A stretch of DNA of 64,000 bases from Shewanella electrica (GTDB lineage Bacteria > Pseudomonadota > Gammaproteobacteria > Enterobacterales > Shewanellaceae), in NCBI RefSeq assembly GCF_022321485.1, contig NZ_JAKOGG010000009.1, forward strand, positions 79,986 to 143,985. Reading direction: 5' to 3'. Below the pieces are notes generated by a model. It was given only the letters and a program-made list of their open reading frames with translations, was not told the DNA's origin and searched no databases. This document shows positions 7,212 to 16,206 of the stretch, in pieces; position 1 is the first letter of the stretch; every line of letters starts with the position of its first letter. The translations under genes and the position numbers were made by a program.

Positions 7212-9137
7212 TTAGATACGGAATTGACCAACAAGCTGAGTCAGTGACGCTGCCAGTTTATTCAGCTGCTCACTGGCTTCGGCTCCTTCGGCCGCGCGGG
7301 TTTCGCTGCGGGCGGTAACATCGCTGATATCCGTCAGGTGGTGATTGATTTCATTGACCACACTGGACTGCTCTTCGGTAGCCGCAGCCACCTGAATATT
7401 CATCTCAGTGATCACTGAAATACGCGCAATAATCTGTTCCAACGCGGCGGCGGCTTCATCGGCCGCTTGCACCCCTTGCTTTGAGCGTTGCTGGCTACGC
7501 TGCATGGCATTGACGGCATTACCCGCTTCGGCTTGCAGTTTATCGATCATCTGTTGTACTTCATCGGTGGAGTTGGCGGTACGCGCTGCCAGATTACGCA
7601 CTTCATCGGCCACCACCGAGAATCCGCGGCCTGCTTCACCAGCGCGGGCGGCTTCAATGGCGGCATTAAGTGCCAGCAAGTTGGTTTGATCTGAGATACT
7701 GCGGATCACATCCAAAATCGAACCGATGGCATCGGTATTTTGCGATAGATTGGCGATGATGGCTGCCATATCGCTGATGTCGTTTGAGAGTTCGCTAATG
7801 GTCGCCTTGGCGCGAGATACCACTACTTGGCCGTTAGCCGCATCACTGTCCGCCTCTTTGGCGGCATCAGCCGCTTGGGCGGCGTTGGCGGCAATCTCAT
7901 TGACGGTGGCCCCCATTTGGTTGACCGCCGTAGCAACGGTCATGGCGTGGCCGTGCTGGGTTTGGCTGTCTTGCGCGGTTTGACGTGAATGGGTGGCGGC
8001 TTCTTGTGCCGACTCTGTCAGGTTATTACTGGTACTCGCCACCGCTTGCATCGATTGCTGGATCTTATCGACAAAGCGGTTAAAACCTCTGGCTAAACGA
8101 CTCAGTTCATCGGCTCCGTCTTCCGGCAAACGCTTACGCAAGTCACCATCGCCTTGGCCCAGTTCTTCAAACATTTTGGCCGCCGCACTGATAGGACGGC
8201 TGATAGAGCCACCGCCAAGCACCGCCAAAATGATAAAACTGGCGCAGATCACTAAGGTCCACACTAAGATCTGCCAAGTGGCGCGATCTAACTCAGCAAA
8301 CACTTCGCTCTGTGGTACTTCGGCCACCAGATACCAACCCAGATCTGGCATATAACTGCTGGCGAGCAACAGTTTGCCTTTGGGGCTATCTACGGTGGTC
8401 AATGCCATCTGTTGTTTTTGCATCAACTGTTGCAAATCGGCATTGCCATACAGCTGTTGTAACTTCGCTTTGCCGGCGAGGGCCTTGTTGCGGTGGATTT
8501 CCACAGTGCCGGTACCGTCGACCAGATAGACTTGTCCAGTGGTTTCAATTTTGAAGCTGCTGATCAACTCCGCCATATCATTCAAGCTCTTCGCTAAGCC
8601 CACTAACGCGCGGCCGTTCACTTGCTGATAGTTGATAAACAGCTGAACAACACCGGTTTCTGGCGTGGTGTACAGTTTCAGCATGGTGGCTTGGCCGCTA
8701 TCGCGGTAGGCAAAAAACCACGAATCTTGTTCGCGATTCAGTACGCGTAATAGCCCTTGCTGAGTGTAGTACGCCGCCGATTGACGGTCAGCATAGGATG
8801 CTTGGCTCAACGAATACTGGTCGTATAGCGCCTGTAGCTTTTTCTCCAACAGCGGTTCTTCTGCGTCAGGCAAACCACGTTGCAACCAGTCGTTGAGCAG
8901 AGGATCTTCGCCCAGCTGTTTTGCTGCGTCGGCCAAGCCACCGATCTGACGTTCGATACGGTAACGAATTTGCAGTAACAGGTTAGGCAACTCGGCGCCG
9001 AGCATACGTTGACTGATAACTTCGCGGGCGCTGTTTTGCCCTAAGATCCCCACCACGAGGCTGGGAATCAAGACCGCGAGAATGATGGTGAAGATAAATT
9101 TTTGTTTTATTGAGAGCTTATTCAGCATAGTTAACAT
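7212..9137 (-). CDS. Methyl-accepting chemotaxis protein with Cache-type sensor
   Basis: The product is about 641 residues from the ATG at 9137, which has AAGAAG just upstream; in-frame starts extend to 9227, and a third candidate is at 9128. Order: TM1 (KFIFTIILAVLIPSLVVGIL), a periplasmic region of about 270 residues resembling a double Cache sensor (YLVDGTGTVEIHRN, then PDLGWYLVAEVP), TM2 (ILVWTLVICASFIILAVLGG), HAMP, then the coiled-coil signalling domain with the hallmark hairpin SDQTNLLALNAAIEAARAGE and GRGFSVVADEVRNLA. It signals to CheA/CheW and the flagellar motor. The ligand is not predictable. It converges on the ScfR-like gene with only 5 nt between the stops. Confidence 0.93.
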   Translation of the reverse strand: MLTMLNKLSIKQKFIFTIILAVLIPSLVVGILGQNSAREVISQRMLGAELPNLLLQIRYRIERQIGGLADAAKQLGEDPLLNDWLQRGLPDAEEPLLEKKLQALYDQYSLSQASYADRQSAAYYTQQGLLRVLNREQDSWFFAYRDSGQATMLKLYTTPETGVVQLFINYQQVNGRALVGLAKSLNDMAELISSFKIETTGQVYLVDGTGTVEIHRNKALAGKAKLQQLYGNADLQQLMQKQQMALTTVDSPKGKLLLASSYMPDLGWYLVAEVPQSEVFAELDRATWQILVWTLVICASFIILAVLGGGSISRPISAAAKMFEELGQGDGDLRKRLPEDGADELSRLARGFNRFVDKIQQSMQAVASTSNNLTESAQEAATHSRQTAQDSQTQHGHAMTVATAVNQMGATVNEIAANAAQAADAAKEADSDAANGQVVVSRAKATISELSNDISDMAAIIANLSQNTDAIGSILDVIRSISDQTNLLALNAAIEAARAGEAGRGFSVVADEVRNLAARTANSTDEVQQMIDKLQAEAGNAVNAMQRSQQRSKQGVQAADEAAAALEQIIARISVITEMNIQVAAATEEQSSVVNEINHHLTDISDVTARSETRAAEGAEASEQLNKLAASLTQLVGQFRI

Positions 9138-9242
9138 CAACTTCTTGTGTGACTCAGGCGGTACGCCTATTAAATTGCGGGCAAAATTATCCATGCGCAT
9201 TGCCCCGAGTGCAATGCGTTGCATCATGCTAAATGGTAAATG

Positions 9243-10889
9243 TTACATGCCGGAGTAATTGGGCCCGCTACCGCCTTCAGGCGTTATCCAGCGAATATTC
9301 TGCGCTGGGTCTTTGATATCGCAGGTTTTACAGTGGATGCAGTTTTGCGCATTTATCACGAATTTACTGTTATCGGCCGTGGTGACGATTTCATAAACCC
9401 CTGCGGGGCAATAACGTTGTGCGGGCTCATCAAACAGCGGCAAATTGCTGCTGATGGGGATTTGTTGATCACGCAGCAATAGGTGACAAGGCTGGTTTTC
9501 CTCGTGGGAGATGTTGCACAGATAAATCGACGATAAGCGATCAAAGGTGAGCTTGCCGTCGGGCGCAGGATAGTCAATTTTGGCAAAGTCTGCAGCTTTG
9601 CCTAAGCTGCGATAATCGGCGCGATCATCGCGTAATGTCAGCGGGAAATTACCGCCAAACCAGTTTTGTTCAATGTAGTTGAACATGCCGCCAAGCACGG
9701 TGCCAAAGCGATGCAGCGCCGGGCCAAAGTTGCGGGCGCTGTGTAGCTCATCGTGCAGCCAGCTTTGCTCCATGCGGGTGGCAAAACAGTCCAGATCTTT
9801 ACCCGCTTCAACGCCTTTGATAAAGGCTTCGGCCAGCGTTTCGGCGGCCAGCATGCCACTCTTCATCGCAGTGTGAATGCCTTTGATCTTGGCAAAATTG
9901 AGCGTGCCCGCATCGCAACCAATCAACAAGCCACCGGGAAAGCTCATTTTCGGCAGCGAGTTAAAGCCACCTTTACTGATCGCGCGGGCACCATAAGCGA
10001 TGCGTTCACCGCCTTGCAGGAGACCGGCCAGCAGCGGATGGGTTTTGTAGCGTTGAAATTCGTCGAACGGGCTGAGGTGTGGATTACGGTAGTTAAGGTC
10101 AACAATCAGTCCTACCGCTACTAATTGGTTATCCATATGATAAACAAAGCCACCGCCAGCGGCTTCTGTGAGTGGCCAGCCGCCAGTGTGAATCACTTTA
10201 CCCGCTTGGTGCTGCTCGGCTGGGATGCGCCATACCTCTTTAAAACCGATGCCGTAATGTTGCGGGCTCTTACCGTTATCCAGATGGTAGTGTTTGATCA
10301 ACTGTTTACCGAGATGACCACGGCAGCCCTCGGCGAGAATGGTGTATTTAGCGCGCAGTTCCATACCCGCAACAAAGGTATCTTTCTTGGTGCCGTTTTT
10401 ATCGCGGCCCATGTCACCGATCAACACGCCAGTGACGGTGTTCAGCTGTTCATCGATCAGCAACTCTTTGGCGGCAAAGCCCGGATAGATCTCGGCACCT
10501 AACGCCTCGGCTTGCTGGGCTAACCAACGGCATAAGTTGCCCGCACTGACCATATAGTTGCCGTCGTTGTTCATCGACTTAGGCACCAATTTATGGGGAA
10601 TAGTTTTGGCGGAATCGGCGCTAAGCCAATGAAACTCATCGTGAGTGACGGCGCTGTCCAGTGGGACGTCCATGTTTTTCCAGTCGCTAAACAGTTCGTC
10701 TAACGCACTGGTTTCCAGCAAGGCACCAGAAAGAATATGGCTACCGACGTCGGCGCCTTTTTCAACCACACAAACGGAAAGGGGCTGCTCTGTATCGTTA
10801 GCAATTTGCATTAAACGACAAGCGGCGGCTAAGCCTGCCGGGCCAGCGCCAACGATCACCACATCGAAATCCATTGATTCGCGTTCCAT
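9243..10889 (-). CDS. Electron transfer flavoprotein-ubiquinone oxidoreductase (ETF-QO)
   Basis: The product is 548 residues and begins MERESMDFDVVIVGAGPAGL, the usual bacterial ETF-QO opening, with a Rossmann GxGxxG for FAD. Motifs along the chain include GSHILSGALLE, EGCRGHLGKQL and GCDAGTLNFAKIKGIHTAMKSG. Near the C-terminus, CIHCKTCDIKDPAQNIRW supplies the Cys ligands of the [4Fe-4S] cluster, with the fourth Cys at about 120 residues from the end region (YCPAG). It passes electrons from reduced ETF, formed in fatty acid and amino acid oxidation, to ubiquinone at the inner membrane. ETF alpha/beta genes are not in the window. Confidence 0.95.
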   Translation of the reverse strand: MERESMDFDVVIVGAGPAGLAAACRLMQIANDTEQPLSVCVVEKGADVGSHILSGALLETSALDELFSDWKNMDVPLDSAVTHDEFHWLSADSAKTIPHKLVPKSMNNDGNYMVSAGNLCRWLAQQAEALGAEIYPGFAAKELLIDEQLNTVTGVLIGDMGRDKNGTKKDTFVAGMELRAKYTILAEGCRGHLGKQLIKHYHLDNGKSPQHYGIGFKEVWRIPAEQHQAGKVIHTGGWPLTEAAGGGFVYHMDNQLVAVGLIVDLNYRNPHLSPFDEFQRYKTHPLLAGLLQGGERIAYGARAISKGGFNSLPKMSFPGGLLIGCDAGTLNFAKIKGIHTAMKSGMLAAETLAEAFIKGVEAGKDLDCFATRMEQSWLHDELHSARNFGPALHRFGTVLGGMFNYIEQNWFGGNFPLTLRDDRADYRSLGKAADFAKIDYPAPDGKLTFDRLSSIYLCNISHEENQPCHLLLRDQQIPISSNLPLFDEPAQRYCPAGVYEIVTTADNSKFVINAQNCIHCKTCDIKDPAQNIRWITPEGGSGPNYSGM

Positions 10890-11110
10890 TTTTCTACCTT
10901 TGTCGGGGTTAATGTGGGCGATGTAATTATAGTCTTCGCGCCGCTAACATTAACTGCAGTGGGTGGCTACGCACATTTTTACGACGACAGTGCATGGTGA
11001 AGCAAGATCTTGATAATAGTCACAGAATGCACTTTAAGATGTAAATAGTGAAGATAAAACAATCTGCTTAGGGGTTTTGTTGCGCTGGCTTTACACCTAT
11101 AATACAGGCC
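10890..11110 (+). promoter_or_regulatory. Intergenic region with moaA promoter
   Basis: Divergent spacer between etfQO and the moa operon. The clearest element is a perfect -10 box TATAAT at 11098-11103, about 10 nt before the Moco riboswitch; the -35 17 nt upstream (TTTTGT, 11075-11080) is poor, so an activator may be needed. The rest is AT-rich and shows no open frame with a ribosome site. Confidence 0.5.
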
Positions 11111-11224
11111 TGACGGTTCTCCGAGCTATGGTCCCTACGTCATTGAAGATACGGGGTGATAGCCGTGGCAATAACGCCACCGGGGTGAGGGAAGAAATGA
11201 CCTCACCTCCCGTGTTTGGAAAGG
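11111..11224 (+). ncRNA. Moco (molybdenum cofactor) riboswitch
   Basis: The leader before moaA matches the conserved blocks of the Moco RNA motif: CTCCGAGC, then GTCCCTACGTCATTGA, GATACGG, a GC helix around GCCGTGGCAATAACGCCAC, the long hairpin GGGGTGAGG...CCTCACCTCCCGT, and TTTGGAAAGGTGA, which contains the ribosome-binding site. The last block can be masked by the upstream fold, so translational control by the cofactor is the expected mode. In E. coli the same element precedes moaA. Boundaries are approximate. Confidence 0.9.
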
Positions 11225-11229
11225 TGATC

Positions 11230-12210
11230 ATGTCCCAACTGCAAGACATTTTTGGTCGCAGGTTTCATTATCTGCGCATGTCGGTTACCGACGTATGTAA
11301 TTTCAAATGTGGTTACTGTTTGCCGGATGGTTATCGTCCGAACGGTAAGCACTCATTTCTGACGCTCAGTGAAATCGAGCAACTCGTTGGCGCATTTGCC
11401 CAAGTTGGCACGCAAAAAATCCGTATTACTGGCGGCGAACCTACGCTGCGTAAAGATTTTACTGACATCATCCGTGCGGTAGCCGCTAACGAACAAGTAA
11501 AAACCATTGCTACCACCACTAACGGTTATCGCCTCGAGCAACATGCACAAGAGTGGTATGAAGCCGGTTTGCGTCGCATCAACGTCTCTGTTGATAGTTT
11601 GGACCCTCGCATGTTTTACCAGATCACTGGTGAAAACAAATTTGACTCAGTGATGCGTGGGATTGATGCCGCGTTAGAAGCGGGTTTCGAGCGTGTAAAG
11701 ATCAACGCGGTGTTGCTGAAAGATCTGAACGACAAAGACCTGCCGCGCTTCCTGCACTGGATCAAATCTACCCCGATCGATTTGCGCTTTATTGAGCTGA
11801 TGCAAACGGGGCTCGGCGCAGAGTATTTTAACGCGCATCATCTGGCGGGTGCCGATATTCAAGCCCGATTGTTGGCCGAGGGCTGGCAGTTGGATCAATC
11901 CGATGTTGATGATGGCCCGGCGCGTAACTTTAGCCATGCGGATTATCAAGGCCGCATCGGTTTGATCATGCCGTATTCACCTAATTTCTGCTCGACTTGC
12001 AACCGTTTACGCGTTTCTGCTACAGGCAAACTGCACTTGTGCTTGTTTACCGAACAAGGTTTAGATTTACGCGATTTGTTGCAATCTCCAGAGCAGCGCC
12101 CTGAGTTGGTAGAGCGTCTGCACGCCCAATTGCGCCTGAAGAAAGAAACCCATTTCTTGCATCAAGGCTTTACTGGCGTGACCCAGCATCTGGCATCTAT
12201 TGGCGGTTAA
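11230..12210 (+). CDS. moaA: GTP 3',8-cyclase MoaA (radical SAM)
   Basis: MoaA converts GTP to 3',8-cyclo-GTP, the first step of molybdopterin synthesis. The product is 326 residues from the ATG at 11230, placed right behind the riboswitch AAAGGTG; longer frames would run through the riboswitch. The radical SAM cluster Cys are C23, C27 and C30 (CNFKCGYC). ITGGEPTLRKD is the SAM-binding GGE motif. The second [4Fe-4S] site is C254, C257 and C271 (CSTCNRLRVSATGKLHLC). The protein ends in the essential Gly-Gly. It heads the moaACDE-modABC group. Confidence 0.97.
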   Translation: MSQLQDIFGRRFHYLRMSVTDVCNFKCGYCLPDGYRPNGKHSFLTLSEIEQLVGAFAQVGTQKIRITGGEPTLRKDFTDIIRAVAANEQVKTIATTTNGYRLEQHAQEWYEAGLRRINVSVDSLDPRMFYQITGENKFDSVMRGIDAALEAGFERVKINAVLLKDLNDKDLPRFLHWIKSTPIDLRFIELMQTGLGAEYFNAHHLAGADIQARLLAEGWQLDQSDVDDGPARNFSHADYQGRIGLIMPYSPNFCSTCNRLRVSATGKLHLCLFTEQGLDLRDLLQSPEQRPELVERLHAQLRLKKETHFLHQGFTGVTQHLASIGG

Positions 12211-12212
12211 GT

Positions 12213-12257
12213 GCTGGCGTGTAACACGCCAGCCGTTTGCGTTATTCTCTTTTTTAA
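12213..12257 (+). terminator. Strong hairpin between moaA and moaC with distal U-run
   Basis: A perfect 9-bp stem (GCTGGCGTG with CACGCCAGC) with a 3-nt TAA loop starts 2 nt after the moaA stop. The T-run CTCTTTTTTAA comes about 13 nt later, too far for a classical terminator. It may be a partial terminator or an RNA-processing and stability element that lowers moaC-modC expression relative to moaA. Confidence 0.45.
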
Positions 12258-12286
12258 TCACTTTTGATGTGACATAGGTTAACGAT

Positions 12287-12763
12287 ATGTCTGACAGTTT
12301 TACCCATATCAATGCTGATGGTAATGCGCACATGGTGGATGTGACTGAAAAGTCTGTCACCGAACGTGAAGCGCGCGCCGAAGCCTTTATCGAAATGGCT
12401 CCGGCCACATTGGAAATGATCATCAGCGGCAGCCACCACAAAGGCGACGTCTTTGCCACCGCACGTATTGCCGGCATCATGGCTGCTAAAAATACCTCGG
12501 CGTTGATCCCGTTGTGCCATCCGCTGATGCTGACCAAAGTGGAAGTGGATTTAGAAGCACAACCAGAACACAACCGCGTGCGCATCACCAGTTTGTGCAA
12601 ACTGAGTGGTAAAACCGGGGTGGAGATGGAAGCGCTGACTGCGGCGTCAGTCGCGGCATTGACCATCTACGATATGTGTAAAGCGGTGCAAAAAGATATG
12701 CACATTACTGGCGTGCGTTTGTTGGAAAAACGCGGCGGTAAATCTGGTCACTTTAAGGTATAA
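12287..12763 (+). CDS. moaC: Cyclic pyranopterin monophosphate synthase MoaC
   Basis: The product is 158 residues, the normal family length. Typical blocks are [20 protein letters not shown] near the N-terminus, [27 protein letters not shown] with the catalytic His region, [20 protein letters not shown] and, at the end, [12 protein letters not shown]. It rearranges 3',8-cyclo-GTP, made by MoaA, into cyclic pyranopterin monophosphate. It lies 76 nt after moaA, behind the intercistronic hairpin, and 4 nt before moaD. No moaB lies between moaA and moaC, unlike in E. coli. Confidence 0.97.
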   Translation: MSDSFTHINADGNAHMVDVTEKSVTEREARAEAFIEMAPATLEMIISGSHHKGDVFATARIAGIMAAKNTSALIPLCHPLMLTKVEVDLEAQPEHNRVRITSLCKLSGKTGVEMEALTAASVAALTIYDMCKAVQKDMHITGVRLLEKRGGKSGHFKV

Positions 12764-12767
12764 CCCA

Positions 12768-13016
12768 ATGATTAACGTCTTATTTTTTGCACAAGTACGC
12801 GAACTGTTAGGTACTGCCTCCATTCAAGTGGCTGCGGATAATATTGCGACAGCGGCAGAGCTGCGTGCCCATCTGGCGGGCCAAAATGATAAATGGGCGC
12901 AAGTGCTGGATTCCGACAAACTGCTGGTGGCGATCAATCAAACCATGAGCCAGTGGCAGGCGGCGGTGAGCGATGGCGATGAAGTGGCCTTTTTCCCACC
13001 GGTAACCGGAGGCTAA
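12768..13016 (+). CDS. moaD: Molybdopterin synthase small (sulfur carrier) subunit MoaD
   Basis: The product is 82 residues with the ubiquitin-like pattern MINVLFFAQVRELLG, VAINQTMSQW and DGDEVAFFPPVTGG. The C-terminal Gly-Gly is adenylated by MoeB (encoded at 24016-24771) and then carries the thiocarboxylate used by MoaE. It starts 4 nt after moaC and is followed after 2 nt by moaE, so the subunits are made together. Confidence 0.96.
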   Translation: MINVLFFAQVRELLGTASIQVAADNIATAAELRAHLAGQNDKWAQVLDSDKLLVAINQTMSQWQAAVSDGDEVAFFPPVTGG

Positions 13017-13018
13017 CC

Positions 13019-13486
13019 ATGCAAGCCGATCGCATCATTGTTCAGAGTGAAGATTTCCACGTACCGGCCGAGTATCAGCAGATTGCTGGCGATAATGGCG
13101 ACGGCGCGGTGGTCACTTTTGTCGGTAAAGTGCGCGATTTCAACGACGGCAGTGCGGTGACTGACCTGACGTTGGAACATTATCCGGGCATGACCGAAGC
13201 GGTATTGCATAAGATTGTTGCCGAAGCGCGTGAACGTTGGCCGTTGAATTTTGTCACCATTATTCATCGCGTTGGCACCATGCATCTGGGTGAGCAGATT
13301 GTGTTTATCGGCGTTAGCAGCGCCCATCGCAAGGCGGCATTTGCCGCCTGTGAATTTTTGATCGATTTTCTCAAAACCAAAGCGCCATTCTGGAAATTAG
13401 AAGCGAGCCCTGATGGTGCGCATTGGGTCGAAGCGCGTGATTCAGACGAGCAAGCGGCGCAAGCATGGAATAACGGAGACAGTTGA
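13019..13486 (+). CDS. moaE: Molybdopterin synthase catalytic subunit MoaE
   Basis: The product is 155 residues. Family blocks are GAVVTFVGKVRDFNDG, LEHYPGMTEAVLHKI, the H-R-V-G-x-M/L segment HRVGTMHLGEQIVFIGVSSAHRK (His and Arg near the active site) and KTKAPFWKLE, which has the catalytic Lys. It transfers two sulfurs from MoaD thiocarboxylate to cyclic pyranopterin monophosphate to give molybdopterin. Its stop overlaps the modA start (TGATG), linking cofactor synthesis with molybdate import. Confidence 0.97.
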   Translation: MQADRIIVQSEDFHVPAEYQQIAGDNGDGAVVTFVGKVRDFNDGSAVTDLTLEHYPGMTEAVLHKIVAEARERWPLNFVTIIHRVGTMHLGEQIVFIGVSSAHRKAAFAACEFLIDFLKTKAPFWKLEASPDGAHWVEARDSDEQAAQAWNNGDS

Positions 13487-14247
13487 TGCGTCACTGGCTA
13501 TGGTTGTTAAGCGTACTGTTTTGTAGTGCAACCATGGCGGCTCCCGCGCCTAAAGTGGCTGCGGCGGCTAACATCAAGTTTGCCATGGAGCAGATTGTTA
13601 GCCAGTACCACGCCGACACTGGGCGGCAAGTACAAGTGTCGTATGGCTCATCGGGTAATTTTGTCACCCAACTGAGCCACGGCGCACCGTTTGAACTGTT
13701 TCTCTCGGCCGATGAAAAATATGTCGCGGCACTGGTCGATAAAGGGGTAACGCTCGATGCTGGCCATATCTATGCCTACGGCAAGCTGGCATTGGCCGTA
13801 CCAAATAACTCGCCCATTCAGTTAGATAGCCAACTCAACTCCCTCAAACAACTGCTCGCCGATAACCAAATTAACCGTTTTGCTATTGCCAATCCTGAGC
13901 ATGCGCCTTATGGCGAACGTGCTCGTGAACTGCTGCAACATCTTGGGTTGTGGCAGGCGCTGCAAGGCAAACTGGTTTACGGCGAAAACGTGTCACAAGC
14001 GGCGCAGTTTGCCCTTAGTGGTTCCACTGATGGTGGCATCGTGGCGTTATCGCTGGCGGTTGCACCGCAGTTTCGGCAACGCAGCCGCTATATTGTTATC
14101 GAACATGATTACACACCGTTGGCACAGCGGATGGTGTTAATGAAGTCTGCCTCTGTTGAAGCCAAACAGTTCTATCAGTACCTGCAATCGCCCAAGGCGC
14201 AAGCAGTGTTTACTGAGTTTGGTTTTGGTTTGCCGGATAGTCGTTAA
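13486..14247 (+). CDS. modA: Molybdate ABC transporter periplasmic binding protein ModA
   Basis: The product is 253 residues from the ATG that overlaps the moaE stop; a TTG one codon upstream is less likely. It has a Sec signal peptide (MRHWLWLLSVLFCSATMAAP, cleavage near AAP). The mature part has AAANIKFAMEQIV, SYGSSGNFVTQLSHGAPFELFLSADEKY, AIANPEHAPYGERA and GENVSQAAQFALSG, all typical ModA blocks with oxyanion-binding Ser and Tyr positions. It captures molybdate or tungstate in the periplasm for ModBC. The modA stop overlaps the modB start (TAATG). Confidence 0.95.
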   Translation: MRHWLWLLSVLFCSATMAAPAPKVAAAANIKFAMEQIVSQYHADTGRQVQVSYGSSGNFVTQLSHGAPFELFLSADEKYVAALVDKGVTLDAGHIYAYGKLALAVPNNSPIQLDSQLNSLKQLLADNQINRFAIANPEHAPYGERARELLQHLGLWQALQGKLVYGENVSQAAQFALSGSTDGGIVALSLAVAPQFRQRSRYIVIEHDYTPLAQRMVLMKSASVEAKQFYQYLQSPKAQAVFTEFGFGLPDSR

Positions 14248-14909
14248 TGGATTGGCAGGCGCTGTGGCTTTCGGGCAAGCTGGCGTTAGTCAGCGTATTG
14301 ATTTTATTACCATTAGCATTATGGCTGGGGCGCACATTGGCCTACCGGCAGTGGTTCGGCAAAGCCTGGTTGGAAGCGCTGATCATGGTGCCACTGGTGT
14401 TACCGCCGACCGTGGTGGGTTATTACTTGCTGGTGGGGTTGGGGCGCGACAGTTGGCTCGGCGCACTGTTAGCGCAGTACCTTGATATCCAGTTAGTGTT
14501 TCATTTTTCTGGCTTAGTTATTGCCTCCATTCTGATCAATATTCCTTTTGCGGTGCAACCGATTCAACGGGCGTTTGAAGCTATTCCGGCCGAGATCCGC
14601 GATGCGGCAGCTTGCTGTGGCATGAGTCGTTGGCGCATCTTCTGGCGTGTAGAGTTGCCGTTGGCTTGGCCCGGCATCCTCACTGCCATTGTGCTCAGTT
14701 TCTCCCATGTGCTGGGCGAATTTGGCGTGGTGTTAATGATGGGCGGCGCCATTGAAGGCGAAACCAAAACGTTATCAATTGCTATCTACGATAAAGTGCA
14801 GGCGTTTGATTATGACGGCGCAGGCATGATGTCGTTGTTATTGGTGCTGTTTGCCATGGTGACTTTAGCCATCACCTCGGCCATGTCACGTCGAGTGGTG
14901 CGCCAATGA
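14247..14909 (+). CDS. modB: Molybdate ABC transporter permease ModB
   Basis: The product is 220 residues with five or six membrane helices. The binding-protein-dependent transport signature is seen as EIRDAAACCGMSRWRIFWRVELPLAWPGI, which contains the EAA-loop that contacts ModC. MVPLVLPPTVVGYYLLV and SHVLGEFGVVLMMGG are typical ModB blocks. Two copies form the membrane channel. It overlaps modA by 1 nt and modC by 4 nt (ATGA). Confidence 0.96.
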   Translation: MDWQALWLSGKLALVSVLILLPLALWLGRTLAYRQWFGKAWLEALIMVPLVLPPTVVGYYLLVGLGRDSWLGALLAQYLDIQLVFHFSGLVIASILINIPFAVQPIQRAFEAIPAEIRDAAACCGMSRWRIFWRVELPLAWPGILTAIVLSFSHVLGEFGVVLMMGGAIEGETKTLSIAIYDKVQAFDYDGAGMMSLLLVLFAMVTLAITSAMSRRVVRQ

Positions 14910-16027
14910 GTACCGCCGTAACAACACCAACCGGCGCGCTGCAAGTGCGTATCAATCAACAGCGCGATATTGTGCTGCAGGCCGAGTTTCAGTGCCCTGC
15001 GGGCGAACTATTAGCTGTGGTGGGACCATCGGGCGGAGGCAAAACCACGCTGCTGCGGATGATTGCTGGCTTAGCCAAACCGCAGCAAGGTGATATTCGT
15101 TGCGGTGAGCAAATCTGGTGTAACGAGCAGTTATGCTTAACGCCGCAGCAACGACATCTGGGATATGTGCCGCAGCATTTTGGCTTGTTCCCTCATCTCA
15201 ATGCTGAAGCCAACGTGATGGCTGGGCTTGATCATCTGCCCGCGGCACAGCGCCGCCAGCAGGCGCAAGATTGGCTACGGCGGGTGAATCTTGAAGGTTT
15301 CCCCGACCGCTTACCGCATCAGCTCTCTGGTGGGCAGAAACAACGGGTCGCCCTCGCGCGGGCTTTAGCACGTAACCCGCAAGTGCTATTGCTGGACGAG
15401 CCGTTTTCAGCGGTGGATCGTGGCACCCGCGAGCGTCTGTATATCGAGTTGGCGCAGCTGAAACGTCAGTTGAACATTCCGGTCATTATGGTGACGCACG
15501 ATATTAACGAGGCGATACTGTTGGCCGACAAAGTCGCGTTGATCAGCCAAGGCAAACTGCTGCAGCAAGGACCGCCGCTGGCGGTGATGGCCCAACCCAA
15601 CGACGAGCTGGTGGCACGGCATATGGGGCTGCGCAATATCTTCAGTGCTGAGGTGGTGGCGTTGGAGAATCAGCAGCAACTGGCATGGTTACAGTTTGGT
15701 GAGCAGCGCATTGCCTGTGCCAACGCTGGTCAGTTGCAGTTGGGCATGACGGTGCGCTGGGTGATCCCCAATCAAGGCGTGCGCTTTAGTTCCATCAGCC
15801 AAGGACGCTTGCCACGTAGTTTCAATAAATTGTCGGTGACAATTACCTCGATGTTGGTCATGGGCGATTTAGTACGAGTGGCCTGTTCACTGGCGGGCGT
15901 ATCAGAGCAACTACAAGCAGAGGTGACCGTTAACCTCGCCGACAAACTCGGTTTCCATGAAGGTATGGTGACCGATGTTGCCCTCAAATCAGAGCTGATC
16001 CATCTATTTGATAACGCTGAGTTATAG
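14906..16027 (+). CDS. modC: Molybdate ABC transporter ATPase ModC
   Basis: The product is 373 residues. Walker A is GPSGGGKTTLL (about residues 41-51), then Q-loop YVPQHFGLFPHL, signature LSGGQKQRVALARAL, Walker B VLLLDEPFSAVD and the H-loop His in MVTHD. The last 120 residues hold the molybdate-sensing TOBE-like (MOP) region. The modA-B-C set has no modE repressor beside it, so regulation may rely on the Moco riboswitch, as far as read-through from moaA goes. About 180 nt without a gene follow. Confidence 0.95.
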   Translation: MSTAVTTPTGALQVRINQQRDIVLQAEFQCPAGELLAVVGPSGGGKTTLLRMIAGLAKPQQGDIRCGEQIWCNEQLCLTPQQRHLGYVPQHFGLFPHLNAEANVMAGLDHLPAAQRRQQAQDWLRRVNLEGFPDRLPHQLSGGQKQRVALARALARNPQVLLLDEPFSAVDRGTRERLYIELAQLKRQLNIPVIMVTHDINEAILLADKVALISQGKLLQQGPPLAVMAQPNDELVARHMGLRNIFSAEVVALENQQQLAWLQFGEQRIACANAGQLQLGMTVRWVIPNQGVRFSSISQGRLPRSFNKLSVTITSMLVMGDLVRVACSLAGVSEQLQAEVTVNLADKLGFHEGMVTDVALKSELIHLFDNAEL

Positions 16028-16206
16028 CTGATACTCCGCCACTGCATTAGATGATCAAAACTTAATCTAGCTTCCATGCTGCTTTAAAGTGGACTTGGTT
16101 ATACTGCCGTTAAATAAGTAAATCGCGCGATAGCGTCAACGCTTAATAACAGTGGTATTAGCCGTTGTCAGGTTGCTGTCGTGCGCCAGTATTCGGTGGA
16201 GGCTGC

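Noticed and set aside
16165-16206. N-terminal extension of the PepSY-like protein
   Set aside because: It would hide the signal peptide; the ATG at 16207 has a good ribosome site.
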